DNA of 64,000 nt from Streptomyces alanosinicus (GCF_014650595.1 NZ_BMVG01000020.1:62001-126000), one strand, 5' to 3'; positions 8,576-17,675 are shown, numbered from the stretch's first letter. Translations and numbers: made by a program. Notes: a model not told the origin generated them from the sequence alone.

Positions 8576-9085
8576 ATGCACTTACCGGAGGGGGACAGAA
8601 GCGGACCCGTCTCGTGTGCGATCGGAGCCGTCACTGTGCGCGGCAGAGCGGCGCGGTCCGGTGCGACGAGATTGTTGTGGGTGTCCGTCCTGGCCATGGG
8701 CGTGGTCGTGGGGTGTGCGTCGCCGCCGCGGGTGTGCAACGGGCCGAATGAGCCCGCTCCGGACGTGCTGTTGGATGTCGCACCCTGGGTTGCGTCGCAT
8801 CAACAGGCCACCGTGCGGGCCTGCGTCGACGGCCGGTGTCAGACGATACCGGGCACGTCTCCCCGTGTGCGCTCCCTGTTCCTGCCGACGTCGGCAGGGC
8901 CGGATGCCGGGCGTACCGTCACGGTGACCGTCACGGCGGACGAGAGTGACAGGCGAGTGCTCCGGGTCAGCAGAAGAGTCCGGCCGGTCCGGCACACGGA
9001 GGATGGGGCGTGCGGCAGGGCCAGCTGGTGGCAGACCCCGATGACACTGACGGCTGCCGGAGAGCTTCAGGTGCGCTCACGATGA
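8576..9085 (+). CDS. Secreted lipoprotein of unknown function
   Basis: The 169-residue product has an N-terminal basic stretch and the hydrophobic segment LLWVSVLAMGVVVGC, whose VVGC is a lipobox; the mature chain would begin at Cys and be anchored outside the membrane. The rest is beta-rich (TVTVTVTADESDRRVLRVSRRVR) with Cys pairs at RACVDGRCQ and later. ATG 8576 follows a GGGGGG ribosome site. No known family is recognised. Confidence 0.7.
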   Translation: MHLPEGDRSGPVSCAIGAVTVRGRAARSGATRLLWVSVLAMGVVVGCASPPRVCNGPNEPAPDVLLDVAPWVASHQQATVRACVDGRCQTIPGTSPRVRSLFLPTSAGPDAGRTVTVTVTADESDRRVLRVSRRVRPVRHTEDGACGRASWWQTPMTLTAAGELQVRSR

Positions 9086-9123
9086 TGCGATCGGCAGAGC
9101 CGGGACACCGGCGCACTCCCCGC

Positions 9124-9378
9124 TCACATACGCTGCTTCCCCGCACGCGCCAGGCACCACGTGCCGCCGCCGAAGAAGACGAAGGTGGCTGCACGGGGCC
9201 CGAGTGCGGACATGCGGATGTCATTCGGCATGTCGACGGCCTTGGTCTGGATCACCCAGATCAGGACGGCGCCGAGCACGATCAGAGCGAGTCCTGCGAC
9301 GGCCCAGGCGATCCTGGCAGCCGGTGTCCGGGTGGCCGTCGCGCCGGTCGTCGTCTGCTCGTCCTTCAAGGCTGTCAT
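9124..9378 (-). CDS. Small two-helix membrane protein
   Basis: Starting at MTALKDEQTT after AAGGTGAG, the 84-residue protein has a strong membrane helix (IAWAVAGLALIVLGAVLIWVI) and a second shorter one (ATFVFFGGGTWCLA). An open frame runs further upstream but has no ribosome site. Function is unknown. It lies tail to tail with the lipoprotein gene. Confidence 0.6.
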   Translation of the reverse strand: MTALKDEQTTTGATATRTPAARIAWAVAGLALIVLGAVLIWVIQTKAVDMPNDIRMSALGPRAATFVFFGGGTWCLARAGKQRM

Positions 9379-9510
9379 GGTCGAACTCACCTTCGTGGCG
9401 GGGGATCCACTCGGGAGCCTACCCGCTGGTGCGCTGTGCCAAGTCGGGGGTGATGAACGGCACCTGTGCCACACAACTCCCGGGCCGTCCGTCCCGCCGA
9501 TCAGGTGGCC

Positions 9511-11094
9511 TCACACCGAGAACTCGCGTATCACCGTGTTGCGGAACACCGCACTGCCGCCGATCGTGAACAGCGCGAGCCTCGTGTCCAGCAGGTACGG
9601 GAAGACCTGGCTGGTGTGCACGTAGCGGCCGTCGTCGACGAACATCTCCACCGAGGTGCGATCCACCAGGACGCGCAGCTTCACCGTGCCGGCGGACCGG
9701 TCGAACGGGGTGCGGCTCTCCTGCCACTTGCCGGACGTGTCGGCGTTCACCGTGTTCCGGCGGTTGAGGAAGGCGTAGGCGTCGTAGATCCCGGCGTCGA
9801 TGTGCCGACCGCCGTCCGGTGAGCGCCTCAACTGAAGGCCTGCGCCGGTGAGTTGGGACCAGTCGATCGAGGTCGTCACCTCGTAGGAGATGCCGGTGTA
9901 GTCGAGCACCTTCGTGCCGTTCACGGTCACGTCGCCCAGGTTCACGGTCCGGGAGACATACGAGTCGAGGCCGGCGACGGGCTGGGAGGCGAGGTAGCAG
10001 GTGCCGTCGGACGCCTTCTTCAGGATGACCTCGCGGACGATGGAGTCGCTGCCGTTGAAGCCGTCACAGTCGATGGTGGGGGTGGTGTTGGCGTAGTCCC
10101 AGTTGTTCACCCAGCCGATCGCATACCGGGCACCCGAGTCCACCGCGCCGCTCGCGTCCCGCTTCTCGAAGGTGACGGCGGCGTACCAGTCCCAGCCGTG
10201 GTCGAGCCACTGCGGGTCACTCGCGTCCGCGGTGAACGCGCTGCCGTCGAAGGAACCCGTCCAGTAGGCGTACGTGTTGGGCAGCCCCGAGCTCTTGCCG
10301 TTGGCGCTCGCGCCGAGCACCCACTTGACGGTGCCGTCGCCGGCGGTGATACGGAACAGGTCGGGGCACTCCAGGACGCCGATGCCGTCGTGGACGAAGC
10401 CGCCCGCGTACACCCAGGACTTGAGGTCGTCGGAATGGTAGAAGCCGATCTTGTCGTTCTCGGCAAGGGCCATCACCCAGCGCCCCCGGTCCTCGTCGCG
10501 GATCACCTTGGGGTCACGGAAGTCGGCGACGCCCGGGTTGGGCAGGACGGGGTCGGTCCCGTAGTTGCTGAAGGAGCGGCCGCCGTCGGTCGAGTAGTAC
10601 AGGAACTGCTCCTGATGGTCGGTGCCGCCACCGGGGGACATGGTGACGATGACGACGACCGCGCCCGCACCGAAGCCGGCCGTGTTGCCGGTGTCGACCA
10701 CCGCCGAGCCCGACCAGAGGTCGCCGCCCGGCGTGGTGTCCTTGGGCACGGCGACCCCGCGGTCGCTGAACGAGACCAGGTCCCTGGTGGTGGCCAGGCG
10801 CCACGCGGTGCCGACGGCGCCGGTGAAGTAGTCGGCGTTGTAGAGGTAGTAGTAGTGGTACTCGCCATCGATCCAGATGGGCCGCTGAGGGTCGTTCTTC
10901 CACTGGTCGGGGACCGTGAAGTGGTACGCGGCACGGTAACTCGCGCCGCTCGCCCCGGCCTTGGCCCTACCCCTGGCCGTAGCCTCGGGCTGCGGGGCGG
11001 CCGTCGCCGGTCCGGCGGGCAGCAGCGCGGCGGCGGTGCCCGCGGCCGAACCCGCGAACAACGCTCTCCGGGAGATCCCCGATGTTCCGGGCAT
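9511..11094 (-). CDS. Secreted GH32 fructan hydrolase (levanase/inulinase type)
   Basis: The 527-residue enzyme would release fructose from levan or inulin outside the cell. A twin-arginine signal (SRRALFAGSAAGTAAALLP) precedes it. The GH32 catalytic landmarks are present: WKNDPQ (nucleophile Asp), FRDPKV (transition-state stabiliser) and ECPDLF (acid/base Glu). The C-terminal third is the GH32 beta-sandwich ending VEMFVDDGRYVHTSQVFP. Start MPGTSGISRR places the RR at the usual distance. The gene is divergent from the sugar transporter, and an operator-like box lies 120 bases upstream. Levan versus inulin preference cannot be read from sequence here. Confidence 0.92.
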   Translation of the reverse strand: MPGTSGISRRALFAGSAAGTAAALLPAGPATAAPQPEATARGRAKAGASGASYRAAYHFTVPDQWKNDPQRPIWIDGEYHYYYLYNADYFTGAVGTAWRLATTRDLVSFSDRGVAVPKDTTPGGDLWSGSAVVDTGNTAGFGAGAVVVIVTMSPGGGTDHQEQFLYYSTDGGRSFSNYGTDPVLPNPGVADFRDPKVIRDEDRGRWVMALAENDKIGFYHSDDLKSWVYAGGFVHDGIGVLECPDLFRITAGDGTVKWVLGASANGKSSGLPNTYAYWTGSFDGSAFTADASDPQWLDHGWDWYAAVTFEKRDASGAVDSGARYAIGWVNNWDYANTTPTIDCDGFNGSDSIVREVILKKASDGTCYLASQPVAGLDSYVSRTVNLGDVTVNGTKVLDYTGISYEVTTSIDWSQLTGAGLQLRRSPDGGRHIDAGIYDAYAFLNRRNTVNADTSGKWQESRTPFDRSAGTVKLRVLVDRTSVEMFVDDGRYVHTSQVFPYLLDTRLALFTIGGSAVFRNTVIREFSV

Positions 11095-11214
11095 GACGCA
11101 TCGTTCCTCTCGTGACGGCCCATCAGGGCCCATGACGGCTCGTGACGCACGCGAGTGCGGCTCGCAACGCAGGGGGCGTGAAACAGGCGGCTCGTGTGAA
11201 CGAGGACTGTAGAC

Positions 11215-11228
11215 CTAACTCGTTAAAG
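11215..11228. promoter_or_regulatory. LacI-type operator near the secreted GH32 gene
   Basis: CTAACTCGTTAAAG is an imperfect palindrome sharing the nine bases CTAACTCGT with the reverse complement of the box at 11296-11309. A TTGACA-like -35 at 11247-11252 lies between the two boxes for rightward transcription. Placement in the divergent promoter of two fructan genes makes it the probable target of the LacI regulator encoded 4.7 kb downstream. Confidence 0.6.
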
Positions 11229-11295
11229 GTCAAGCGTTCCCGGCCCTTGACAGGCCTGTTGTCCGGTTCACATCATCTGGGTCATCAACCCTGAT

Positions 11296-11309
11296 CTAAC
11301 ACGAGTTAG
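11296..11309. promoter_or_regulatory. LacI-type operator before the sugar-binding protein gene
   Basis: CTAACACGAGTTAG has five-base perfect inverted arms around four bases and ends nine bases before the ATG of the binding-protein gene. A repressor here would block the transporter/GH32 operon directly. Confidence 0.65.
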
Positions 11310-11318
11310 GCCCGTTCG

Positions 11319-12728
11319 ATGACCGACTCGAACCTCCCTCGCCGCACGCTGCTGCGGTACGGCGCGTACGGAGCGGGGGCATCCGCCCTGGCCGCTGCCG
11401 CCGCGAGCTGGGACCGGCTCACCGCAGCCGACATCCCCGGCCGCGACGACGGCTCCCTCGTCGTCGCCACCCTCGGCTCCGCCTTCGACCCGGCCGCCGT
11501 CGACGCCCTCACCGAGGGCTTCCACCGGCTCCACCCCGACATCCCGCTGCGGGTCAACGCGGTGCAGGCCGTCGACTGGTCGGACTTCTTCGCGAAGATC
11601 CTCACCCAGATCGCCGCGGGCGCCGCGCCCGACCTGGTCTATGTGGCCACCGAGGGTGTGCAGCTGTTCGCCCGGCGGCTCGGCGTGCCACTGGATCGCT
11701 GGGTGCGCCGGGACGCGGCGGAGCTGCGCTCGTACTTCGCCGACGTCCACCCCTCGCTGGTGGAGTCGATGATGTACGAGGGGAGCCTCTACCAGCTCCC
11801 GATGGAGTTCAACGCCGCCGACATGTACCTCAACAAGCAGGTGCTGAAGCGGGCGGGCGCGGGTTTCCCGCCGGCCGACTGGAGCCGGGACGACTTCACC
11901 GCGTTGCTGCGGGAGATGAAGCGTGCCGGCGATGCGCACTTCACGCCGTACTTCTGGACCAACCGGCTGTGGGGCGGCGTGGTGCCCTGGCTCTTCGCGA
12001 ACGGCACGAACCTGCTGAAGGAGTCCAAGGCGCCCGGTGGCTCCTGGCTGTGGGACACCTTCTACCCGGCCGCCGACCGGCATGGGCGCGGTGGGGGCTT
12101 TCGCTGGACGACCCCGCAGGCCACCGCCGACCGGGTCGAGGAGGCGTACGACTATCTCGCCTCCCTCGTCCAGGAGGACCTGTGCACCCGGCCCGAGGGC
12201 GGCAACGGCAGCAACCTGGTCGGTGTGTTCTCCACCGGCCGCGTCGGCGTCACGCCGGCGGGCGGCTTCTGGGCGGGCGGCCTGCAGCTGGCCGGAATGC
12301 AGGCGGCCGACTACGACGTGCAGTATTTCCCGCGCTGGCGCACCCAGCGCCACCAGTTCGGCGCCGCGGGCTACGCGCTGCTGCGGACCTCGAAGAAACA
12401 GGACGCCGCCTGGGAGTTCATCAAGTACGCCGTCCGCCAGGACACGATGACCCGGCTGTTCCGCAGCAACCAGACCACCCCGGCCCGGCGCTCGATGCTG
12501 AACGCCGCCCGCTACGCCGGAAGCGGCCCGGCGCACTGGCAGGTCTTCTACGACACCCTCGACCGGTTTCCCGACACCGGCCCGATCCCGGCGCCGCCGC
12601 AGGTCGCCGAGGTGACCGACGTCCTGCTCAAGTACACCGGCACCGCGCTGGCCTCGCCCCGTGCGGTCCGTCCCGCACTGCGCCGGATGCAGGGCGACCT
12701 GGAGAAGGCCATGGAGCGTGAGGTATGA
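11319..12728 (+). CDS. Sugar ABC transporter substrate-binding protein
   Basis: The 469-residue protein belongs to the extracellular solute-binding family 1. It carries a twin-arginine-like N-terminus (LPRRTLLRYGAYGAGASAL) and domain motifs such as FHRLHPDIPLRVNAVQ, LYQLPMEFNAADMYLNKQVL and FSTGRVGVTPAGGFW. It would bind a fructo-oligosaccharide and pass it to the two permeases encoded next. No lipobox Cys follows the signal, which is unusual for a Gram-positive binding protein that is normally membrane-anchored. The stop overlaps the next start by four bases. Confidence 0.9.
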   Translation: MTDSNLPRRTLLRYGAYGAGASALAAAAASWDRLTAADIPGRDDGSLVVATLGSAFDPAAVDALTEGFHRLHPDIPLRVNAVQAVDWSDFFAKILTQIAAGAAPDLVYVATEGVQLFARRLGVPLDRWVRRDAAELRSYFADVHPSLVESMMYEGSLYQLPMEFNAADMYLNKQVLKRAGAGFPPADWSRDDFTALLREMKRAGDAHFTPYFWTNRLWGGVVPWLFANGTNLLKESKAPGGSWLWDTFYPAADRHGRGGGFRWTTPQATADRVEEAYDYLASLVQEDLCTRPEGGNGSNLVGVFSTGRVGVTPAGGFWAGGLQLAGMQAADYDVQYFPRWRTQRHQFGAAGYALLRTSKKQDAAWEFIKYAVRQDTMTRLFRSNQTTPARRSMLNAARYAGSGPAHWQVFYDTLDRFPDTGPIPAPPQVAEVTDVLLKYTGTALASPRAVRPALRRMQGDLEKAMEREV

Positions 12729-13675
12729 CGAACACCCAGGTCCCGGCCGCACGTCCACGGCCCGCCGCGCCACCCGCCGTCGCCGCACGGCCCTCCGTCC
12801 GCGACCGCGGCTCCCGGCTGCTGGCCGCGCTGTTCCTGGCGCCCACGGTCGTCGGCATCGTCGTCTTCACGGTCGTGCCGATTATCGGGTCGGTCGTGCT
12901 GAGCCTGTTCCGCTGGAACGTGATCGACCCGCCCCGTTTCGCCGGCGGCGCCAACTACCGCACCACATTCACGGATTCGACCGTCCTGGTCTCCTTCCGC
13001 AACACGCTCCTCTTCATGGTCCTCGCGGTCGCGCTGCAACTTCTGATCGCGCTGGCGCTGGCGCTCGCGCTGAACGGGCGGATGCCGGTGTGGCTGCGGT
13101 CGGTGTTCCGTTCGGCGTTCTTCTTCCCGCTGGTGCTGTCCGCCGCGTCGATCTCGGTGGTGATGAAGTACCTGTTCAACCAGGACTTCGGGGTGGTGAA
13201 CTGGTTGATCGGCCTGGTCGGCGTCGCGCCCGTGCCCTGGCTGACCTCGGAGCACGCGGCGATGGCCACGGTGATCCTGGTCTACGTCTGGCAGCAGTTC
13301 GGCTTCTCGTTCCTGCTGTTCGTCGGCGGTCTGAACAACATCCCCAAGGAGATCCACGAGGCCGCCGCCCTCGACGGCGCGACCGGCCTGCGCAAGCACC
13401 TCGGCATCACGCTGCCGCTGCTGTCGCCGACGCTCCTCGTCGCGTCGGTCGTCGGCATCATCAACGCCCTTCAGGTCTTCGAGCAGCCGTACGTCCTCAC
13501 CGACGGCGGACCCGGCGACTCCACCCGCACCGTGGTCATGGTGATCTACGAGCGGGCCTTCGAGCAGCTCGACTTCGGTGAGGCATCTGCGGTGGGAGTG
13601 CTGCTCTTCGCGCTGATCATGGCGGTCACCGCCCTCCAGTTCCGGCTCAGCCGGCGTTTCGTCCACTACCAGTGA
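12725..13675 (+). CDS. Sugar ABC transporter permease (MalF-like)
   Basis: The product has six hydrophobic segments and the cytoplasmic EAA loop (EAAALDGATGLRKHLGITLPLLSP) that docks the ATPase. With the next gene it forms the membrane channel of a carbohydrate importer (CUT1 type). No ATPase is encoded here; Streptomyces importers of this kind usually share the general ATPase MsiK, so that is the likely partner. Its start overlaps the binding-protein stop (ATGA). Confidence 0.92.
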   Translation: MTNTQVPAARPRPAAPPAVAARPSVRDRGSRLLAALFLAPTVVGIVVFTVVPIIGSVVLSLFRWNVIDPPRFAGGANYRTTFTDSTVLVSFRNTLLFMVLAVALQLLIALALALALNGRMPVWLRSVFRSAFFFPLVLSAASISVVMKYLFNQDFGVVNWLIGLVGVAPVPWLTSEHAAMATVILVYVWQQFGFSFLLFVGGLNNIPKEIHEAAALDGATGLRKHLGITLPLLSPTLLVASVVGIINALQVFEQPYVLTDGGPGDSTRTVVMVIYERAFEQLDFGEASAVGVLLFALIMAVTALQFRLSRRFVHYQ

Positions 13676-13679
13676 GCCG

Positions 13680-14543
13680 GTGAGCCGCATGAGCCAAGCA
13701 ACCCTGACCCTGAGCCGCGTACGTCACTCGCTCGCCCCCTGGGCCCGGATCGCCGGACTGACCGTGTGCGCCCTGGTGACGCTCGGCCCGGTCATCTGGA
13801 CCGTCTCCACCTCCCTGCGCACCCCGGCCCAGTCCTTCGACCTGCCTCCGCAGATCATCCCGACGCACCCGACGACCGCGGCCTACCACGGGGTCTTCCA
13901 GCAGCTCGACGTGTGGCTGCTCGCCCTGAACTCCACGCTGGTGACGGCGCTGATCGCAGTCGGCCAGATGATCACGGCCGGCCTGGCCGGATACGCCTTC
14001 GCGCGCCTGGAGTTCCCTCTCAAGAAGCCGCTGTTCGGCCTGGTCCTCGCGACCATGATGGTGCCGTTGCAGGTCACCATCGTGCCCGTGTTCCTGGTGC
14101 TGAAGTCGATGGGCCTCACCGACACACTCCTCGGCCTGATCATCCCGGCCTTCCCGACCGCCTTCGGCACCTTCCTGATGCGCCAGTACTTCCTCGGCAT
14201 GCCGAAGGACCTGGGCGAGGCGGCCATGCTGGACGGTGCGGGGCCCTGGCGGATCTTCCGCTCGGTGTACGCGCCGCTGGCCACACCCGGCCTGGCGATC
14301 GTCGGCGTGCTGGCCTTCAACTACCACTGGAACGAGTTCTTCCGCCCGCTGATCCTGGAGACCTCCAGCCAGAACTACACACTTCCGCTGGGCCTGGTCT
14401 CCCTGCAGGGCAACCTCGGCACCGGGTCGATCTCGGTGGTCCTGGCCGGAGTCGTGCTGTCGATGCTCCCCGCCGTCGCCGTGTTCGTCGTCGGCCAGCG
14501 CCCGCTGCGCGAGGGCATCACCTCGGCAGGAGTCAACCGGTGA
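13680..14543 (+). CDS. Sugar ABC transporter permease (MalG-like)
   Basis: This is the second permease, with six membrane segments and the EAA loop EAAMLDGAGPWRIFRSVYAPLATPG. It starts at GTG 13680 or ATG 13689, just after the first permease, and its TGA overlaps the GTG of the GH32 gene. It forms the heteromeric channel with the upstream permease. Confidence 0.92.
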   Translation: MSRMSQATLTLSRVRHSLAPWARIAGLTVCALVTLGPVIWTVSTSLRTPAQSFDLPPQIIPTHPTTAAYHGVFQQLDVWLLALNSTLVTALIAVGQMITAGLAGYAFARLEFPLKKPLFGLVLATMMVPLQVTIVPVFLVLKSMGLTDTLLGLIIPAFPTAFGTFLMRQYFLGMPKDLGEAAMLDGAGPWRIFRSVYAPLATPGLAIVGVLAFNYHWNEFFRPLILETSSQNYTLPLGLVSLQGNLGTGSISVVLAGVVLSMLPAVAVFVVGQRPLREGITSAGVNR

Positions 14544-15931
14544 GCCACGACCCCCACGCCCCCCGCTTCCGGGTCCGTCCGCCCGCGGGCTGGATCAACG
14601 ACCCCAACGGGCCCTTCCGTTGGCACGACCGCCACCACCTCTTCCACCAGTACAACCCGCACGCCCCGGTCCACGCCGACATCCACTGGGGCCACGCCTC
14701 CAGCAGCGACCTCGTCCACTGGGAGCACCACCCGGTCGCCCTCGCGCCGACACCCGGCGGCCCGGACGAGGCGGGCTGCTGGTCGGGATGCGTGGTCGAC
14801 GACGCCGGCACACCGACCGCCGTGTACACGGGAATCGACCGCGACCACACCGGTCTGGGCACGATCTGCCTGGCGCGGGCGGAGGACCCGGACGACGAGC
14901 GGCTGACCGAATGGACGTCGCTGCCGGCGCCCGTGGTGGCAGGGCCGCCGCCGGGACTGGACGTGGTGATGTTCCGCGACCCGTTCGTCTTCCGCCACGC
15001 GGACCGGTGCTGGGCCCTCGTCGGGGCCGGGCACGCCGACGGCACGCCGTCGGTCCTGCTCTACGACTGCGACGACCTGACCGACTGGCGGTTCGCCGGT
15101 GTGCTGCTGGACGGCAGGGACCCGGTGGCCGCGTGCGCGTTCGGCGACAAGGCGGTGGGCTGGGAGTGCCCGCACCTGTACCGGACAGCCGGCGGCGACC
15201 ATGTACTCCTGGTGTCCCTGTGGGACGGAGATCCGTGCTCGACCGCATATCTGACGGGTCATCTAATAGCCGACAGCCAGGGCACGTTGAGGTTCGTGCC
15301 GCGCACCGGCGGCCGGCTCGACCAGGGGCGGGACTTCTACGCTCCCGCCGTGCTCCAGGAGCCGGACCGCGTACTGCTGTGGGGCTGGTCGTGGGAGGCC
15401 CGGCCGGGCGAGGAGGTGGACCGGGCCGGATGGGCGGGCGTGCTCACCGCGCCACGGGTCGTCGACGTGCACCCCGACGGCTCGCTGCGCGTCCGTCCGG
15501 CCCCGGAACTCGGTCTTCTGCGTCCGGCCGAGCCGTTCGTCACCGCGCCGGGCCGGGCTCCGCTTCCGGAGACATACGACCTGACGGTCACCGCGTGCGA
15601 ACCGACCACGGTGAGCCTGCTCCGGGACGCTTCGGGCCGGGAGCTGACCGTCCGGGCGGACCCCGCCGGGGGAACCGTCCTCCTCGACCGCAGCGCCTGG
15701 CCCCGGACCGGCCGGGAGGGCTCCGCCCCGATCACCGTGCACGTGCCGAAAGGCCCAGAACTCGCGATCCGGCTACTCGTCGACGGCTCGCTGCTCGAAC
15801 TCTTCGTCGAGGAACGGGCGATGATCACCGAGCGCGTCTACCGTCGCCCCGGCGACATCGCCGAGCTGGTGGTCGACGGGCCGGGTGCCCAGGTCACGGG
15901 GTGGGCGCCGGACCCACGGAAGCACGGCTGA
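14540..15931 (+). CDS. Cytoplasmic GH32 beta-fructofuranosidase
   Basis: The 463-residue enzyme lacks any signal peptide, so it would hydrolyse imported fructosides or sucrose in the cytoplasm. GH32 motifs are WINDPNGP (nucleophile Asp, residue about 17), FRDPFV and ECPHLY (acid/base Glu), with the C-terminal sandwich containing SLLELFVEERAMITERVYRR. The start is GTG in a GTGA overlap with the permease stop. A longer open frame runs upstream through the permease gene but is not real. The end overlaps the convergent lacI-type gene by 38 bases. Confidence 0.92.
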   Translation: MSHDPHAPRFRVRPPAGWINDPNGPFRWHDRHHLFHQYNPHAPVHADIHWGHASSSDLVHWEHHPVALAPTPGGPDEAGCWSGCVVDDAGTPTAVYTGIDRDHTGLGTICLARAEDPDDERLTEWTSLPAPVVAGPPPGLDVVMFRDPFVFRHADRCWALVGAGHADGTPSVLLYDCDDLTDWRFAGVLLDGRDPVAACAFGDKAVGWECPHLYRTAGGDHVLLVSLWDGDPCSTAYLTGHLIADSQGTLRFVPRTGGRLDQGRDFYAPAVLQEPDRVLLWGWSWEARPGEEVDRAGWAGVLTAPRVVDVHPDGSLRVRPAPELGLLRPAEPFVTAPGRAPLPETYDLTVTACEPTTVSLLRDASGRELTVRADPAGGTVLLDRSAWPRTGREGSAPITVHVPKGPELAIRLLVDGSLLELFVEERAMITERVYRRPGDIAELVVDGPGAQVTGWAPDPRKHG

Positions 15932-16958
15932 CCATGGGGCAGGCCAGGCGCCGGGGGGTCGCGGGCGGCGTACGGCCGGTGCCGATGGAGTCCAGGAGCA
16001 GCCGGGCCGCCGCCTCGCCCATCGCCCGGTGCGGCAGTGCGACCGAGGTGAGCGGAGGGGTGAGGAACGCGGCCATGTGCTCCTGGTCGTCGTAGCCGAC
16101 CACCGACAGACCGGCGGGCACGTCGATCCCGAGCCGGGCCGCGGCGTGCAGGACACCCGCCGCGACCCGGTCGTTGTAGCACAGGACGCCGGTGGGGCGG
16201 CGGCCCGGCTCGACCCCGTCGAGCAGGCGCAGCGCCCCGGCGTATCCCGCGGAGATCTCCCCGCCGCCGCGCACGATCCACTCCTTGGGCACGGCGATGC
16301 CCTCGGCGCGCAGCGCGTCCCGGAAGCCGCGGGTACGTTCGGCCGAGGCGATGTCGTCCAGGCCGCCGATCACGGCGAGCCGACGGTGGCCCGCGTCGAG
16401 CAGCAGGCGGGCCGCCGTACGGCCGCCGGCGCGTTCGGCGGGGACGACGCAGGGCAGGGAGTCGTCCTCGGGCAGGCAGTTGGCGAGCACGGAGTGGGTG
16501 CGGTGCAGGCCCTCGGGGACGCGGACCCGGCGCAGTGACATGGCCGCGTAGATGATGCCGTCGACGCGCCGGTCGAGCAGTTCGGCGACGGCCGCGTCCT
16601 CCTTCGCGGGGTCGCCGCCGGAGTCGACGGTGAGGACGAGGTGGTCGCTGTCCCAGGCGGTCTCCATGGCGCCGCGCAGCAGCCGACCGGCGAACGGGGA
16701 GGACGCGATCTCGTCGGTGACCAGCCCGATCACGGCCGTACGGCGACGGCGCAGACCGCGGGCGACGGGGTCGGGGCGGTAGCCCAGCCGGGCGGCGGCC
16801 TGCCGGATGCGTTCCTGGGTGGCGGGCGAGAGATTGCCCTCGGCGCGACCGTTGAACACGAAGGACACCGCGGTGTGCGACACGCCGGCGAGCCGGGCGA
16901 CGTCCCGCGACGTCGGGCGCCCGGTGCCCGTGCTCCTGCTGTCCTCGGCACCGCCCAT
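15894..16958 (-). CDS. LacI-family repressor of the fructan locus
   Basis: The 354-residue protein has an N-terminal LacI helix-turn-helix (TSRDVARLAGVSHTAVSFVFNGR, about residues 16-38) and hinge, then a periplasmic-binding-protein-like effector domain (AVIGLVTDEIASSPF, RPTGVLCYNDRVAAGVL, LSVVGYDDQ). It sits at the end of the GH32/transporter genes in convergent orientation. Its probable targets are the two CTAAC-type boxes at 11215 and 11296, with a fructose-derived sugar as inducer (inference). Confidence 0.9.
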   Translation of the reverse strand: MGGAEDSRSTGTGRPTSRDVARLAGVSHTAVSFVFNGRAEGNLSPATQERIRQAAARLGYRPDPVARGLRRRRTAVIGLVTDEIASSPFAGRLLRGAMETAWDSDHLVLTVDSGGDPAKEDAAVAELLDRRVDGIIYAAMSLRRVRVPEGLHRTHSVLANCLPEDDSLPCVVPAERAGGRTAARLLLDAGHRRLAVIGGLDDIASAERTRGFRDALRAEGIAVPKEWIVRGGGEISAGYAGALRLLDGVEPGRRPTGVLCYNDRVAAGVLHAAARLGIDVPAGLSVVGYDDQEHMAAFLTPPLTSVALPHRAMGEAAARLLLDSIGTGRTPPATPRRLACPMVSRASVGPAPTP

Positions 16959-17063
16959 GCCGTCCGCCGCCCTCGCGCAACCCGTCCCTGCCGATCTCCA
17001 CCCACCCTATCCGTCCTGGCCGGCACGGTGCGGCGAGGTGGTGGCCCGGTCCGCGGCCGAAGG

Positions 17064-17095
17064 TTGCAAGGGTCACTTGCAAGCACCCTTTGCAA
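17064..17095. promoter_or_regulatory. Three TTGCAA boxes at 13-bp spacing
   Basis: TTGCAA, itself palindromic, occurs at 17064, 17077 and 17090, exactly 13 bases apart, and the outer two also lie inside a larger inverted repeat (GTTGCAAGGGT with ACCCTTTGCAAC). The set ends 17 bases before the ATG of the ArsR-like gene, so autoregulation is likely. Confidence 0.65.
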
Positions 17096-17111
17096 CTCGT
17101 AGTCTTCCGGC

Positions 17112-17675
17112 ATGGCCGAACAACCGCCCGCCCAGGAGATCACCGATGTCGAGGCGCTCCGCGCCTTCGCGCACCCGATGCGGCAGAAGATCGAGCAATG
17201 CCTGCGCCGGGGACCGGCCAACTCCGCCGCGCTGGCACGCGAGTTGGGCGAGAGCACGGGGCTGGTCAGCTACCACCTGCGGCAGCTGGCCAAGCATGGC
17301 TTCGTCGAGGAGGTCCCGGAGCTGGCGAAGGGGCGGGAGCGGTGGTGGCGGGCAGTGCCGGGGGACCGGCGGTTCCCGCCGTACAGCCGGCAGACCCCGC
17401 AGATGCGCGAGGCGCTGACCGAGATGCACCGGCTCAATCTCGCCGAACTGATCGACTCCGCCCGGCGGTTCGAGGAGGCGCGCGACACGCTGGGGCCCTG
17501 GGCCGACGCGGCGCTCTTCTCGCGCGCCACGCTCCGGGTGGACCCCGGCCAACTCCGCGCGTTCTTCGAGGAGTACATCGCGCTCCTCTACCGGTACTCG
17601 GCCCGGGGACCCGAGGACGCGCCCGAGGCACGGACCGTGCTCGTCCGGCTGCTCGGAATTCCCGAGACCGACTGA
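17112..17675 (+). CDS. ArsR-like winged-helix regulator
   Basis: The first 80 residues form an ArsR/HTH_20-type winged helix (FAHPMRQKIEQCL, NSAALARELGESTGLVSYHLRQLAKHGFVEEV) followed by an ERWW segment. The helical C-terminus of about 90 residues probably dimerises or senses a ligand. No metal-binding Cys set is present, so it is not a classical arsenic sensor. It precedes, and may control, the membrane-anchored hydrolase gene 40 bases downstream. Confidence 0.85.
   Translation: MAEQPPAQEITDVEALRAFAHPMRQKIEQCLRRGPANSAALARELGESTGLVSYHLRQLAKHGFVEEVPELAKGRERWWRAVPGDRRFPPYSRQTPQMREALTEMHRLNLAELIDSARRFEEARDTLGPWADAALFSRATLRVDPGQLRAFFEEYIALLYRYSARGPEDAPEARTVLVRLLGIPETD

Noticed and set aside
9853..11115. 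420-residue plus-strand ORF over the secreted GH32
   Set aside because: It is a GC-rich shadow frame; the minus-strand GH32 has signal peptide and all catalytic motifs.
13766..14539. Long upstream extension of the cytoplasmic GH32
   Set aside because: It lies within the permease gene in another frame and has no family similarity; GTG 14540 overlaps the permease stop as expected.
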